Assembly: GCF_900130065.1 (NCBI RefSeq)
Contig: NZ_FQXV01000006.1
Location: 186,001-250,000 of the forward strand
Direction of reading: 5' to 3'
DNA length: 64,000 nt
DNA from: Sporobacter termitidis DSM 10068
Lineage (GTDB): Bacteria; Bacillota; Clostridia; Oscillospirales; Oscillospiraceae
Shown here: piece by piece, positions 27,251 through 36,122 of the stretch
How positions within the stretch are numbered: position 1 is the stretch's first letter
Layout: each line of letters starts with the position of its first letter
Position numbers and translations under genes: made by a program
The notes under the pieces: model-generated
Database searches by the model: none
What the model was told of the DNA's origin: nothing
The model's input: only the letters and a program-made list of their open reading frames with translations

Positions 27251-28153
27251 CTAATTGCCGTAAAGCCTGTCCGCGTTCGTTTTGACCATTCGCGCGATCT
27301 CGTCCTCCGTGAATTTGTCCGCCAGCAGGCTGGCGATCATCATGCGCATGCCCTGAACTGAGGAGGGCCAGAATTTTAAGCCGAAATCGGTGCCCAGCAC
27401 AACCTTGTCCACGCCGACCTGCCGGATCAGCTTGCCCAGACCGTTCAGGGGCTCGGATGCCGTTCCGGGCTTCGGCATGTGGTTTTCGAAGCAATACATG
27501 ATGACAGCGCCCATCTCCGCCAGTTCCTTTTGCAGTTCTACGGGATAAGGCGTCGCCGCCCATTGGTTGGCGTGGGTGACCACGATTTTTTCAAATCCCT
27601 GCTTTTTACTCTCTTTTATCACGGCAACCACCTCCTGCGGGGAAAGATGGCTGGTTTCCATAACGCAGTCGTACTGCTTGCACAGAGAAATGATCTCGCG
27701 CGCCTCATCCTTCAGGTCTTCCGTCCCCTTATGGAAAACGCTGTAGCCGCCCAGCTCCGTTTTTACGCCAAGGCTTCGGTAATGCTCAATCGGGAAAGGA
27801 TTACCGGGGGCAAGTATCTGCTTTACTGAATACGCGGAGTCAAGCGCGAACATCCAGACGACCTTGCCGCCTATCCTGAACGTCGCTTCCACCGCCCACG
27901 GATTAAGGCCGCCCACGCCGGCGCCGAGCGTCACGCCGCCAATGACGTTTACCTCCGGTATCAGCGCCGAGACGATGGCGGCCTGCGGCGCGGTGGAGAA
28001 ATGGAGGTCCTTGTACACGAGTCCCTTCATGCCGTACGATTTTGCCTCCTCGGCAATTTCCACGATTGTGTCTCTGCACGGCGTCACGCCGGGCATCGCG
28101 TGCAAATGCACGTCGTAGGCCCCCTCCATGAGCCGCAGAACCTGATCCTTCAT
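27251..28153 (-). CDS. DUF6282 amidohydrolase-like metal-dependent hydrolase
   Basis: A 300-residue TIM-barrel hydrolase. Metal-ligand candidates are YDVHLHAMPG (residues 13-22), ETSHLSPQEVV, VVTHANQWA and LGTDFGLKF, the order HxH...H...H...D of the amidohydrolase superfamily. It lies between the Opp transporter and the mutase genes. It could open a ring or cleave an amide of the imported compound before the mutase acts; that is inference from position. The family has no well-established substrate that I know. Confidence 0.8.
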   Translation of the reverse strand: MKDQVLRLMEGAYDVHLHAMPGVTPCRDTIVEIAEEAKSYGMKGLVYKDLHFSTAPQAAIVSALIPEVNVIGGVTLGAGVGGLNPWAVEATFRIGGKVVWMFALDSAYSVKQILAPGNPFPIEHYRSLGVKTELGGYSVFHKGTEDLKDEAREIISLCKQYDCVMETSHLSPQEVVAVIKESKKQGFEKIVVTHANQWAATPYPVELQKELAEMGAVIMYCFENHMPKPGTASEPLNGLGKLIRQVGVDKVVLGTDFGLKFWPSSVQGMRMMIASLLADKFTEDEIARMVKTNADRLYGN

Positions 28154-28236
28154 GGCAAGTTTCCCTCCAGCAATTAATTTATTTGGAAAATTTTATATTA
28201 ATGTGATAAGATACATACGCCTTTATAACGGAGCGC

Positions 28237-29253
28237 TCAGTCCAGACTGTAAGTCTGGGCGGCCTTTGCCCTTTCCCGGGCCTCGGCGGCAAACCTGCAA
28301 AATACAAAATGACCGGGCGCGGTCTCGACCAGCTCCTGGTTTTCAGCCGCGCAGGCCGGACGGGACATCCAGCAGCGCGGCGCGAACCGGCAGCCGGGCT
28401 TGGGATTCACCGGGCTGGGCACGTCGCCCTTCAGGACGATGCGGGCAACCTTGGAGCCGGTGTTCACCCGGGGGACGGCCGAAAGCAGCGCGATGGAGTA
28501 GGGGTGCATGGCGTTGGTGAATATCTCGTCCGTGTCGGCCATTTCCACGATCTGCCCCAGGTACATAATGGCGATGCGGTTGGAGATGTGACGCACCACA
28601 CTCAGGTCGTGAGAGATGAACAGATACGACAGATTGAGCCTTTTTTGAAGATCCATCAGCAGGTTGATGATCCTGGCCTGGACCGAGACGTCCAGCGAGG
28701 ACACCGGCTCGTCGCAGATGATGAGGTCCGAGTCCAGCGACAGCGCGCGCGCGATGCCCACCACCTGCCGCATTCCGCCGTCCAGCTCGTGGGGGAAGCG
28801 GCTGAGAATGTTATGGGGAAGCTCGACGCGGTCGCAAAGCTCGCGGACCGCTTTTGCAATCGCGTCCCCGCCGCCGTATTTATGGATGAAATACGGCTCA
28901 CTGAGGATTTTGTCAACGGTCTTGCGGGGGTTCAGGGAGGAATACGGATCCTGGAATATGATCTGCATTTTTTTACTGATCTCCAGCTTGTCGGGCCACT
29001 CGGTAAAAACGTCTTTCCCACGATAAAGGAGCTGTCCGTCCGTTTTGGGCAGCAGGCGCATCATGACGTTGCCCACCGTGCTTTTCCCGCAGCCACTCTC
29101 CCCCACCAGTCCCAGTGTTTCGCCGGGATACACGTTAAAGCTCAGATCGTCTACGGCGTGCAGCACGCCCTTACGGGGGAGCTTGAAGTACTTTTTGAGA
29201 TGCCTGGCCTCAACCAGCGGCTCACGCCCCGTGTAATCGATACTGTTTGACAT
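28237..29253 (-). CDS. Oligopeptide-type ABC transporter ATP-binding protein (OppF-like)
   Basis: A 338-residue ATPase of the Opp/Dpp importer. Walker A GLVGESGCGKSTVGN, Walker B DLIICDEPVSSLD, and the C-terminal Cys-containing oligopeptide tail CRFAPRCWMSRPAC are present. The ABC signature reads ELDGGMRQVVGIARALS where LSGGQ is usual, so the signature Ser is replaced by Asp. This may impair one of the two ATP sites, which other ABC pairs tolerate. It follows OppD by 2 bp. Confidence 0.9.
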   Translation of the reverse strand: MSNSIDYTGREPLVEARHLKKYFKLPRKGVLHAVDDLSFNVYPGETLGLVGESGCGKSTVGNVMMRLLPKTDGQLLYRGKDVFTEWPDKLEISKKMQIIFQDPYSSLNPRKTVDKILSEPYFIHKYGGGDAIAKAVRELCDRVELPHNILSRFPHELDGGMRQVVGIARALSLDSDLIICDEPVSSLDVSVQARIINLLMDLQKRLNLSYLFISHDLSVVRHISNRIAIMYLGQIVEMADTDEIFTNAMHPYSIALLSAVPRVNTGSKVARIVLKGDVPSPVNPKPGCRFAPRCWMSRPACAAENQELVETAPGHFVFCRFAAEARERAKAAQTYSLD

Positions 29254-29255
29254 TT

Positions 29256-30299
29256 CTACTCCTTCCCGTGGTTAAAGCACGCGACAAAGTGTCCGTTTCC
29301 AACGTGCATCATTGACGGCTGCCGTGTTTTGCATTCCTCGCAGCATTGCGCGCAGCGCGGATGGAACGCGCAGCCATCGGGCAAATTCGACGCGTCCGCG
29401 ATGACCCCGGGGATAGCGGTCAGCCGATGACGCGGGCCCTCCAGCGACGGCAGCGCGCCCAGCAGCCCCTGCGTGTAGGGGTGCCGGGGCGACGCGAGCA
29501 CATCCTTTGCCGAGCCGTATTCGATTATCCTGCCGGCGTACATGACGGCCAGCTGCTGGCACAGCTCCGAAATTATCCCAAGGTTGTGCGTTATCATTAA
29601 AAGCGAGGTGTCGTACTTTGTCTGCAGGCCTCTCATCAGCTCAAGTATCTGCGCCTGAATGGTGACGTCAAGGGCTGTGGTAGGCTCGTCCGCGATGAGC
29701 AGCTGCGGGTTGCAGGCCAGCGCGGCGGCGATGCCCACGCGCTGACGCATGCCTCCGCTGAACTGCGAGGGATAATCCTTGATGCGGCTGCCCGCGATGC
29801 CCACCATTTCCAGCAACTCCCCGGCGCGTTTGAGCGCATCCTTGTCATTCATCTTCTGATGCACGCGCAGAACCATGCCGATCTGCTCGCCGACAGTGAA
29901 CACCGGGTTGAGCGCCGTCAGCGGATTCTGGAACACCATGGACACCTTGCCGCCGCGAAGGGTACGGAGCTCCTTTTCCGACATATCAAAGACCGATTTG
30001 CCGTCGAATACGATGGAGGAGCCGTCCTTTGTATCGGCAATATCCCGCCGCAGCAGGTTCAGTATGGAAAGAGCCGTGGTGGTTTTGCCGGCGCCGGTCT
30101 CGCCCACCAGCCCCAGAGATTCGCCCTTGCGTATCAGAAGGTCCACGCCGTTGAGCGCTTTTATCAGAGCGCGCTCGGTTTGAAAGTGCACCTGAAGATC
30201 GGTAACCTTCAGCAAAGCGTCGGACTCCATCAGCTCCTGCCATTCCCGGGTCTTCACGAATTCGTCCTGCGCGCTCACAGGGGCTGTCTGATTTTCCAT
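29256..30299 (-). CDS. Oligopeptide-type ABC transporter ATP-binding protein (OppD-like)
   Basis: A 347-residue ATPase with canonical Walker A (LVGETGAGKTTTALSILN), signature SGGMRQRVGIAAAL and Walker B LLIADEPTTALD, and the C-terminal oligopeptide tail (DGCAFHPRCAQCCEECKT). Unlike the OppF partner, its signature is normal. The start overlaps the OppC gene by 25 bp. It carries a leader of about 25 residues before the first beta strand. Confidence 0.92.
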   Translation of the reverse strand: MENQTAPVSAQDEFVKTREWQELMESDALLKVTDLQVHFQTERALIKALNGVDLLIRKGESLGLVGETGAGKTTTALSILNLLRRDIADTKDGSSIVFDGKSVFDMSEKELRTLRGGKVSMVFQNPLTALNPVFTVGEQIGMVLRVHQKMNDKDALKRAGELLEMVGIAGSRIKDYPSQFSGGMRQRVGIAAALACNPQLLIADEPTTALDVTIQAQILELMRGLQTKYDTSLLMITHNLGIISELCQQLAVMYAGRIIEYGSAKDVLASPRHPYTQGLLGALPSLEGPRHRLTAIPGVIADASNLPDGCAFHPRCAQCCEECKTRQPSMMHVGNGHFVACFNHGKE

Positions 30300-31183
30300 G
30301 GCTTCCTCCGATTTTTTTTCTTGCTGAAGAACGACTGCCGTTTGGGGTCAAAAACATCTCTCAGGCCGTCGCCCAGGAAGTTGAACGCGAGGATGGTGAG
30401 CATCAACGCGATACCGGGGGCGATGGCGAGCCAGGGGTAGGTCGTCAGGTAGCCGCGGCCCACATTGATCATGTTGCCCCATGAGGGAGCGGGCGGCTGG
30501 ATGCCCAGGTTCAAAAAGCCGAGCGCGGCTTCCATCAGCAGAACCGTGCCGAAGCTCTGGCTGCCGATAATCAGCAGATTGGTGGTGATGTTGGGAAAAA
30601 TCTGCTTGAACATGATATGGAAGTCACTTCCGCCAAACACTCTGGAGGCCGAGACGAACTCCTTGTTCTTGTAGATTCTGACGTCGTTGCGTATGACCTT
30701 GCACAGATAGACCCACATGGTGAGGGTCATGACCAGTATAAGGTTGAATATGCTGGCCCCGATAACGGCGATGACCGCGATTGCAACCAGCATGGCGGGG
30801 ATCGCCAGGAACACGTCACAGATGCGCATGACGACGGAGTCGACGGCGCCCCCGAAATAGCCCGTCACAATGCCGAGGACGACGCCGATGACATTCTGAA
30901 GGACTACGGCGATCAGCGCGATAATGAGCGAGGACCTCCCGCCGATCAGCAGGCGCATAAGCACGTCGCGCCCGAGCTGGTCGGTACCGAGTATATGCCC
31001 CTTAAATCCCTCCGAAAATCCTTGCGGCGCCATAAATCGATCAGCCAGGGACTGACGGATCGGGTCCCAATGGAGCAGCATCGGCACGAACACGACGGCA
31101 AGTACAATGACAACAGCGCAAATGAATCCCGTCAAAAAGAAAGGATTACGCCGCAACCGTCTGAAAACAAGCTTTTTATCCAT
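30275..31183 (-). CDS. Oligopeptide-type ABC transporter permease (OppC-like)
   Basis: A 302-residue inner-membrane permease with the DppC/OppC N-terminal region (LRRNPFFLTGFICAVVIV), the GTDQLGRDVLMRLLIGGRSS hallmark, and five to six transmembrane helices. It pairs with the OppB-like permease upstream by 12 bp. The EAA-like coupling segment is near residue 190 (SASRVFGGSDFHIMFKQIFP). Confidence 0.92.
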   Translation of the reverse strand: MDKKLVFRRLRRNPFFLTGFICAVVIVLAVVFVPMLLHWDPIRQSLADRFMAPQGFSEGFKGHILGTDQLGRDVLMRLLIGGRSSLIIALIAVVLQNVIGVVLGIVTGYFGGAVDSVVMRICDVFLAIPAMLVAIAVIAVIGASIFNLILVMTLTMWVYLCKVIRNDVRIYKNKEFVSASRVFGGSDFHIMFKQIFPNITTNLLIIGSQSFGTVLLMEAALGFLNLGIQPPAPSWGNMINVGRGYLTTYPWLAIAPGIALMLTILAFNFLGDGLRDVFDPKRQSFFSKKKNRRKPWKIRQPL

Positions 31184-31195
31184 AATCGTTAACCT

Positions 31196-32119
31196 TTACT
31201 CAAGAGACATTCTGGGGTCGATCCTTGCATTAATCAAATCGACGATCAGATTGATGAATGTAATGAAAAACGCGGAAACCAGCAGGAGCGACTGAACCAT
31301 GGCGTAATCGCGGGTGTTGACCGCATCGCACAGCAGAAATCCTATACCCGCCATGCCGAAAACCGTTTCCACGATAACGGCGCCCGCCAGGAACGAGCCC
31401 AGATTGATGCCCGCGGTGGTGACAACGGGAATCATGGCGTTTTTAAAGGCGTATTTCCAGTTCACCACGCTTCTGCGGATGCCTTTGGCGTAAGTGGCGG
31501 TAATATAGTCCTCGCTGAGGGTGCTGGCCATGCCCGAGCGCGCTATGCGCGTGATACCCGCCGCCACGGTGACGACACCCGTCAGCACCGGAAGAATGAA
31601 ATACTTAAGGCCGCTGCCGGTTCCAATGGCGGGCAGTATTTTCAGCTTAATGCCGAATATATAGACGAGGAGCACAGCCAGCCAGGGGGTCGCCAGAGAC
31701 TGTCCGATCAGGGCGAAGAACACGGCGAAAAAGTCCACGGGCTTGCCCCTGTTCGCTCCGGCGATCACTCCCAGAAGAATGGCGATCAGGCATCCGAAGA
31801 AAACCGTGCCGAAGGCGATTTTGGCGGTAACCGGCAGCCGCTGCAGAATAATGGGAAGCACTGGCTGATGGTAGGACGTAGACGTACCGAAATCTCCTTT
31901 GAAGATACCGGTGATGTAAACCCAGTACTGGACAGGCAGGGGCTTGTCAAGGCCCAGCTTGGTCTCCATCATGGCTACCTGCTCGTCCGTGGCCGTCTGG
32001 GGAAGCATCAGGCGCGCCGGGTTGCCCGGCGCGATGCGCACGAGCAGGAAAGCGCATACCGACACAAAGAAGAGAACGATCAGCGTCTGCAAAAGACGCC
32101 GGACTATATACCTTACCAA
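31196..32119 (-). CDS. Oligopeptide-type ABC transporter permease (OppB-like)
   Basis: A 307-residue permease. The N-terminus MVRYIVRRLLQTLIVLFFVS and the IAPGNPARLMLPQTATDEQV segment are typical of DppB/OppB. The coupling loop is near YAKGIRRSVVNWKYAFKNAM. It forms the membrane channel with OppC. Separated from the substrate-binding gene by 114 bp. Confidence 0.92.
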   Translation of the reverse strand: MVRYIVRRLLQTLIVLFFVSVCAFLLVRIAPGNPARLMLPQTATDEQVAMMETKLGLDKPLPVQYWVYITGIFKGDFGTSTSYHQPVLPIILQRLPVTAKIAFGTVFFGCLIAILLGVIAGANRGKPVDFFAVFFALIGQSLATPWLAVLLVYIFGIKLKILPAIGTGSGLKYFILPVLTGVVTVAAGITRIARSGMASTLSEDYITATYAKGIRRSVVNWKYAFKNAMIPVVTTAGINLGSFLAGAVIVETVFGMAGIGFLLCDAVNTRDYAMVQSLLLVSAFFITFINLIVDLINARIDPRMSLE

Positions 32120-32233
32120 TTATTTCTCCTCCTTCATTGCGGCGGATACGTATGCGGTCACAGGACGCGCATACGTATCCACCGACTCAATGCTTTGGTT
32201 TTCACCGCTTAAATCGGTGTGTTGCCACTATTT

Positions 32234-33832
32234 TTATTTTGCGAGAGAGGGATCCCAGCTGATGTGGGTCAGGGATTCGTAGCCGTCGGGATAGAGATTG
32301 ATACCTGTCGTGCCCTTGGTGACGGCATAAATTCCCTTGACGTTGGCCAGAGCGAGCGCCGGACCATGGAAGTCCTTATTCCATTTGCTGATTTGTTTCG
32401 CGAGATCTTCACGCACGGCGGCATCCGGTTCGACGTTGAATTTCTTCACAAGGCCGATCAGCTCGTCATTCTTGAAGTTCGAATGCATAAAGTCCGTGAC
32501 GAAGCGGGAGTTAAAGTAGAGGAACGGATCGCCGTTGATGCACTGATTGGTCGCGTACATCAGGTCCCACTTGCCCATGGCCATCTCATTGTTGAAAGTC
32601 GCGAGATCCTCGACATTGAGGTTGATTTTAAAGCCGACGTCCTGAAGCATGGAGGTTATGGCTTCCATGGAATCCTGGGATTTGAGGAAGGCGCTGGAGC
32701 CCAGGAACGTTAACTCCTGCCCCTGGTAGGAGCTTTGAGCCAGCAGCTCTTTCGCCTTGTCCGGATTGTACTCATAGGGCGCCATGGTAGAGTCATAGCC
32801 GACATCGCCCGGCACCAGGATGCTCAGGGGGACGCCGCCGCCCTGGAAAATCTGGTCCGCGATGGACTGCCGGTCTATGGCAAGGTCGATAGCCTCTCGG
32901 ACTTTCTCGTCATTGAGCGGACTGCCCTCGGGGAAACCCATACGCAAATCGGCGTACATGTTCATATCATTCATAACGACTTGAATTTTGTCCTCAGTGC
33001 CCTTATACAGGGGCACGACGTCGCTGTTGATGCCACCAAAGGAGATATAGGCGTCGGCGTCGCCTGAAATCTGGGCGCCGGCCGCGGAGGAGGGCTCGCT
33101 CACGAAGTGGATATACCCGTCATCGAAGTAGGAGTTGTACTCGTCCTTGTCCCAGTAGTCGGGGTTCTTCTTAAAGTGCGCGTACTGCCCGCTGACCCAC
33201 TCGTCGAAGATCCAGGGACCGGTGCCGATTTGCTTCATATCGGTAAACATCTGGTCACCCATCTCCTTATTGGCTTCCATCGGGATCATAACGAATTGAT
33301 GTAAGTAGTTTAAAGCAAAGGGGTAGGGATTATCAAAGATCATCTTGGCGGTGTAATCGTCGATCTTCTCTGCGCCGACTAACGGCGAAAAGTAATTTAT
33401 CGCAACCGCGAAATCATCTTTGTGACTGATCAGCCTCTGGAAGTTGTAAACGGCTACGTCGGCGTTCCAGGGCTCACCGTTTAAGAACTTAACGCCCTGG
33501 CGCAGATGGAAAGTCAACTCGGTAGCGTCCGTGTTAAACTCCCAGCTTGTGGCGAGGTTGCCGACGAATTTGCCCTTGTGGTCGGTGTCCAGCAAGCTAT
33601 CGTAGGACATTTTCATGACATACTCGTCGGCGGGTGTCGTGATGTTATGCGGGTCAAGCTGAACAAGGCTGTCGCTGGTGACGATATTGAAGGTCTTGCT
33701 GTGCGCGGATTCGCCGCCCGCAGGCGCGGTGCCCTGTGCCGCGCCTGCCGCAGGGCCGGATGCGGGTGCACAGCCAAATAGCATGGCCGCTACCGAAATG
33801 AGGGCTACTAGTAAAACGAGTCGCTTTTGCAT
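32234..33832 (-). CDS. Oligopeptide-type substrate-binding lipoprotein (SBP_bac_5)
   Basis: A 532-residue extracytoplasmic binding protein. The lipoprotein signal ends in LFGC (Cys21), followed by an Ala/Gly/Pro linker (residues 24-42). The family-5 fold follows (HNITTPADEYVMKMSYDSLL, FNTDATELTFHLRQGVKFLN). Ligands of this family include peptides, nickel and small organic molecules, so the cargo cannot be named. First gene of the operon ending with the mutase, so it probably binds the pathway substrate. Confidence 0.92.
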   Translation of the reverse strand: MQKRLVLLVALISVAAMLFGCAPASGPAAGAAQGTAPAGGESAHSKTFNIVTSDSLVQLDPHNITTPADEYVMKMSYDSLLDTDHKGKFVGNLATSWEFNTDATELTFHLRQGVKFLNGEPWNADVAVYNFQRLISHKDDFAVAINYFSPLVGAEKIDDYTAKMIFDNPYPFALNYLHQFVMIPMEANKEMGDQMFTDMKQIGTGPWIFDEWVSGQYAHFKKNPDYWDKDEYNSYFDDGYIHFVSEPSSAAGAQISGDADAYISFGGINSDVVPLYKGTEDKIQVVMNDMNMYADLRMGFPEGSPLNDEKVREAIDLAIDRQSIADQIFQGGGVPLSILVPGDVGYDSTMAPYEYNPDKAKELLAQSSYQGQELTFLGSSAFLKSQDSMEAITSMLQDVGFKINLNVEDLATFNNEMAMGKWDLMYATNQCINGDPFLYFNSRFVTDFMHSNFKNDELIGLVKKFNVEPDAAVREDLAKQISKWNKDFHGPALALANVKGIYAVTKGTTGINLYPDGYESLTHISWDPSLAK

Positions 33833-34361
33833 TTTTCGTGACCTACCTTTTCTTCATTTTATTCACGTCATTTTGTCCATTTCGTAAAATATGCCTGTGT
33901 TCAAAATGACATTTTAGTAAATTATTCAGAAAACTGGTTTCAGTATAATGCCGTTTTTTGAAATTGCAACAATTATTTCTAAATCTTAAGTAAAATAATT
34001 TAGTAATTATTTAGTCATAATTTATAATTATTTCGTTTAGTCAGGCGGGCGCGGGCATTAAAGCACAGTGTATTCCCAGGATGACCGGCAGCTAAAATGT
34101 TGTGGAAGTGTATCTTTATAGGATTTAAGCGCTCTATATCATTTAAAATAGTAACCGGTACTTATAGTGCCTGCGTTGCGAAATGCCTGTCGATTTCTTT
34201 TAGCTCGCACAATAATTTAGTATATTTTATTAAAATATTGACAATTACCCGGGGCAGTGTTACTATTAACGCAAATTCATGGCAAATTGCCCTTTATTAC
34301 GCGGCTCCTGAAGCCCGTCGTTTTTGCAAGCACCTATTATTTCTTGAAAGGACATAAACAG
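33833..34361. other. AT-rich divergent control region between the Opp operon and dhaK
   Basis: A 529-bp gene-free, AT-rich stretch. It holds the dhaK promoter (annotated separately) and the oppA ribosome site (AAAAGGTAGG). I see no clear promoter for oppA and no large palindrome that would mark a LacI operator. Confidence 0.55.
34238..34266 (+). promoter_or_regulatory. Sigma-A promoter of dhaK
   Basis: TTGACA (34238-34243) and TACTAT (34261-34266) with 17-bp spacing. It lies about 95 bp before the dhaK start codon. Confidence 0.65.
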
Positions 34362-35360
34362 ATGAAAAAGATCATTGATTCGCCGAAGAACTTTGTAAAT
34401 GACATGCTGCGCGGCATCTATCTTGCTCATCCCGACAAGCTGACTTATGTTGATGACGACATGCACGCCATGGTGAAAAAGGACATCACCCCCGGCAAGG
34501 TCGGCATCGCCACCGGCGGCGGCAGCGGACACCTGCCGCTGTTTCTCGGTTATATCGGGAATGGTATGCTCGACGGCTGCAGTGTCGGCGAGGTCTTTCA
34601 GTCGTCCAGCGCGCAGCAGATGCTCTCCGTCACAAAGGCCGTCGATTCGGGCGCGGGAGTGCTCTACATCTTTGGCAACTATGGCGGCGATAAGCTCAAT
34701 TTTGAGCTTTCCGCTGAAATGGCCGACATGGAGAATTCGATCCGAGTCACCTCTGTTATCGGCAAGGATGACGTGGCAACCGATAATCCCGAGAACCGCC
34801 GCGGCGTCGCCGGCATTTTTTTCGTCTATAAGTGTGCCGGCGCCGCCGCCGCCGAAATGCTGGATCTGGACGAAGTAACCCGCATCGCCCAGAAAGCTGC
34901 CGACAATGTCCGCACGATGGGCGTGGCCCTGACGCCCTGCACGATTCCGCGCGTCGGGCACCCCAGCTTTGAAATTGGGGAAGACGAGATGGAGCTCGGC
35001 ATGGGCATTCACGGCGAGCCCGGCGTCCGCCGCGGGCAGCTCACCACCGCAAGCGAAATCGTCACCGAGATGATGGAGCCTATCCTCAAGGATATGCAGC
35101 TGTCCGAGGGCACCGAGGTGGCCGTCCTTGTGAACGGCCTGGGCAGCACGCCTCTCGAGGAACAGTACCTCGCTTATGGCCATATCCACGATATTTTGAG
35201 TGCCTGCGGTTTGAAGGTCTTCCATGTCTATGTCGGCGAGTTCGCGACCGCCATGGAGATGGCCGGCTTCTCCATATCCGTCTTCAAACTGGACGACGAG
35301 CTGAAGCGGCTGCTGGCAAAACCCGCCGCCACGCCTTTTTTTATCCAACCCCAGCTCTGA
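34362..35360 (+). CDS. dhaK: Dihydroxyacetone kinase subunit DhaK
   Basis: A 332-residue substrate-binding subunit that carries a covalent hemiaminal to a ketose. The motifs GGGSGHLPLFLGYIG near residue 50 and GMGIHGEPGVRR (active-site His near residue 217) are present. The ATG at 34362 has an AAAGGA site; upstream in-frame codons lie between promoter and start and are excluded. The PTS-type phosphodonor DhaM is not in the window. Substrate might be dihydroxyacetone or another short ketose. Confidence 0.92.
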   Translation: MKKIIDSPKNFVNDMLRGIYLAHPDKLTYVDDDMHAMVKKDITPGKVGIATGGGSGHLPLFLGYIGNGMLDGCSVGEVFQSSSAQQMLSVTKAVDSGAGVLYIFGNYGGDKLNFELSAEMADMENSIRVTSVIGKDDVATDNPENRRGVAGIFFVYKCAGAAAAEMLDLDEVTRIAQKAADNVRTMGVALTPCTIPRVGHPSFEIGEDEMELGMGIHGEPGVRRGQLTTASEIVTEMMEPILKDMQLSEGTEVAVLVNGLGSTPLEEQYLAYGHIHDILSACGLKVFHVYVGEFATAMEMAGFSISVFKLDDELKRLLAKPAATPFFIQPQL

Positions 35361-35442
35361 GTTCCCCCATAGAAGCGTATCGGCGGCCGGCGAGGCTATA
35401 CGTTTCATAAATTTCGCTTTCGCCGGAGAAACGGAGAAGAAC

Positions 35443-36072
35443 GTGCAGCTGACAGCAAATGATTTTGTTCGACTTTTTCAAGCCTGGACTGAAATAATTA
35501 ACAACAATAAAGATTATCTTATTAAGCTTGATGCCATTGCCGGCGACGGCGACCTCGGGCTTGCATTGACGGACGGTTTCAACGCCGTCATGGCCAGCCT
35601 GGAAAAGGCGGAAACCGACGATATCGGCATGCTGTTCTTTCAGGCGGGCAAAACGATGTCGGTCTATGCACCTTCGAGCCTGGGTACGCTCATCGCTTTC
35701 GGCCTCATGGACGCCGGAAAGTCGATGAAGGGCAATAAAGTCATAAGCGGATGCGACCTCTCAGTATTGCTTGAAGAGTTTGAAAGCGCTATTATGAAAA
35801 GAGGCAAGGCGAAGCCCGGCGAGAAGACCTTTTTAGACGGTTTCGATCCGGCGGTATGCGTGCTGAAAGCGGCAACGTCCGAGGATGAGATACCCGCGGC
35901 GCTGCGCAGCGCCGCCATGGAAGCGCATCACGGCGCAATGAGCACCGTCGGGATGCTTGCCAAATACGGCAGGATAGCCGTTCGCGGGGAGGATTCACGC
36001 CAGATACTTGATCCGGGCGCCGTTGTGGCCTCCTTGATGATCACCGCCCTTGCGGAGACGTTTGCCCACTAA
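35443..36072 (+). CDS. dhaL: Dihydroxyacetone kinase subunit DhaL
   Basis: A 209-residue nucleotide-binding subunit, GTG start. It keeps the Mg-ATP/ADP aspartates in DAIAGDGDLGLALTDGF (residues 28-44), where the usual GDGDHG has His replaced by Leu. It shares an operon with dhaK; the two form the phosphotransferase core. A free DhaM-like phosphoryl donor would be needed unless it uses ATP directly. Confidence 0.9.
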   Translation: MQLTANDFVRLFQAWTEIINNNKDYLIKLDAIAGDGDLGLALTDGFNAVMASLEKAETDDIGMLFFQAGKTMSVYAPSSLGTLIAFGLMDAGKSMKGNKVISGCDLSVLLEEFESAIMKRGKAKPGEKTFLDGFDPAVCVLKAATSEDEIPAALRSAAMEAHHGAMSTVGMLAKYGRIAVRGEDSRQILDPGAVVASLMITALAETFAH

Positions 36073-36122
36073 AAAACGGTTCTGTGACGAAGCTTGAAGG
36101 AACGAAATGTGAGGCCCCTTTT

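Noticed and set aside
27108-27563. 150-codon upstream extension of the GlmL frame
   Set aside because: It has no good start site, overlaps the end of the hydrolase gene in another frame, and GlmL proteins normally begin near the chosen GTG.
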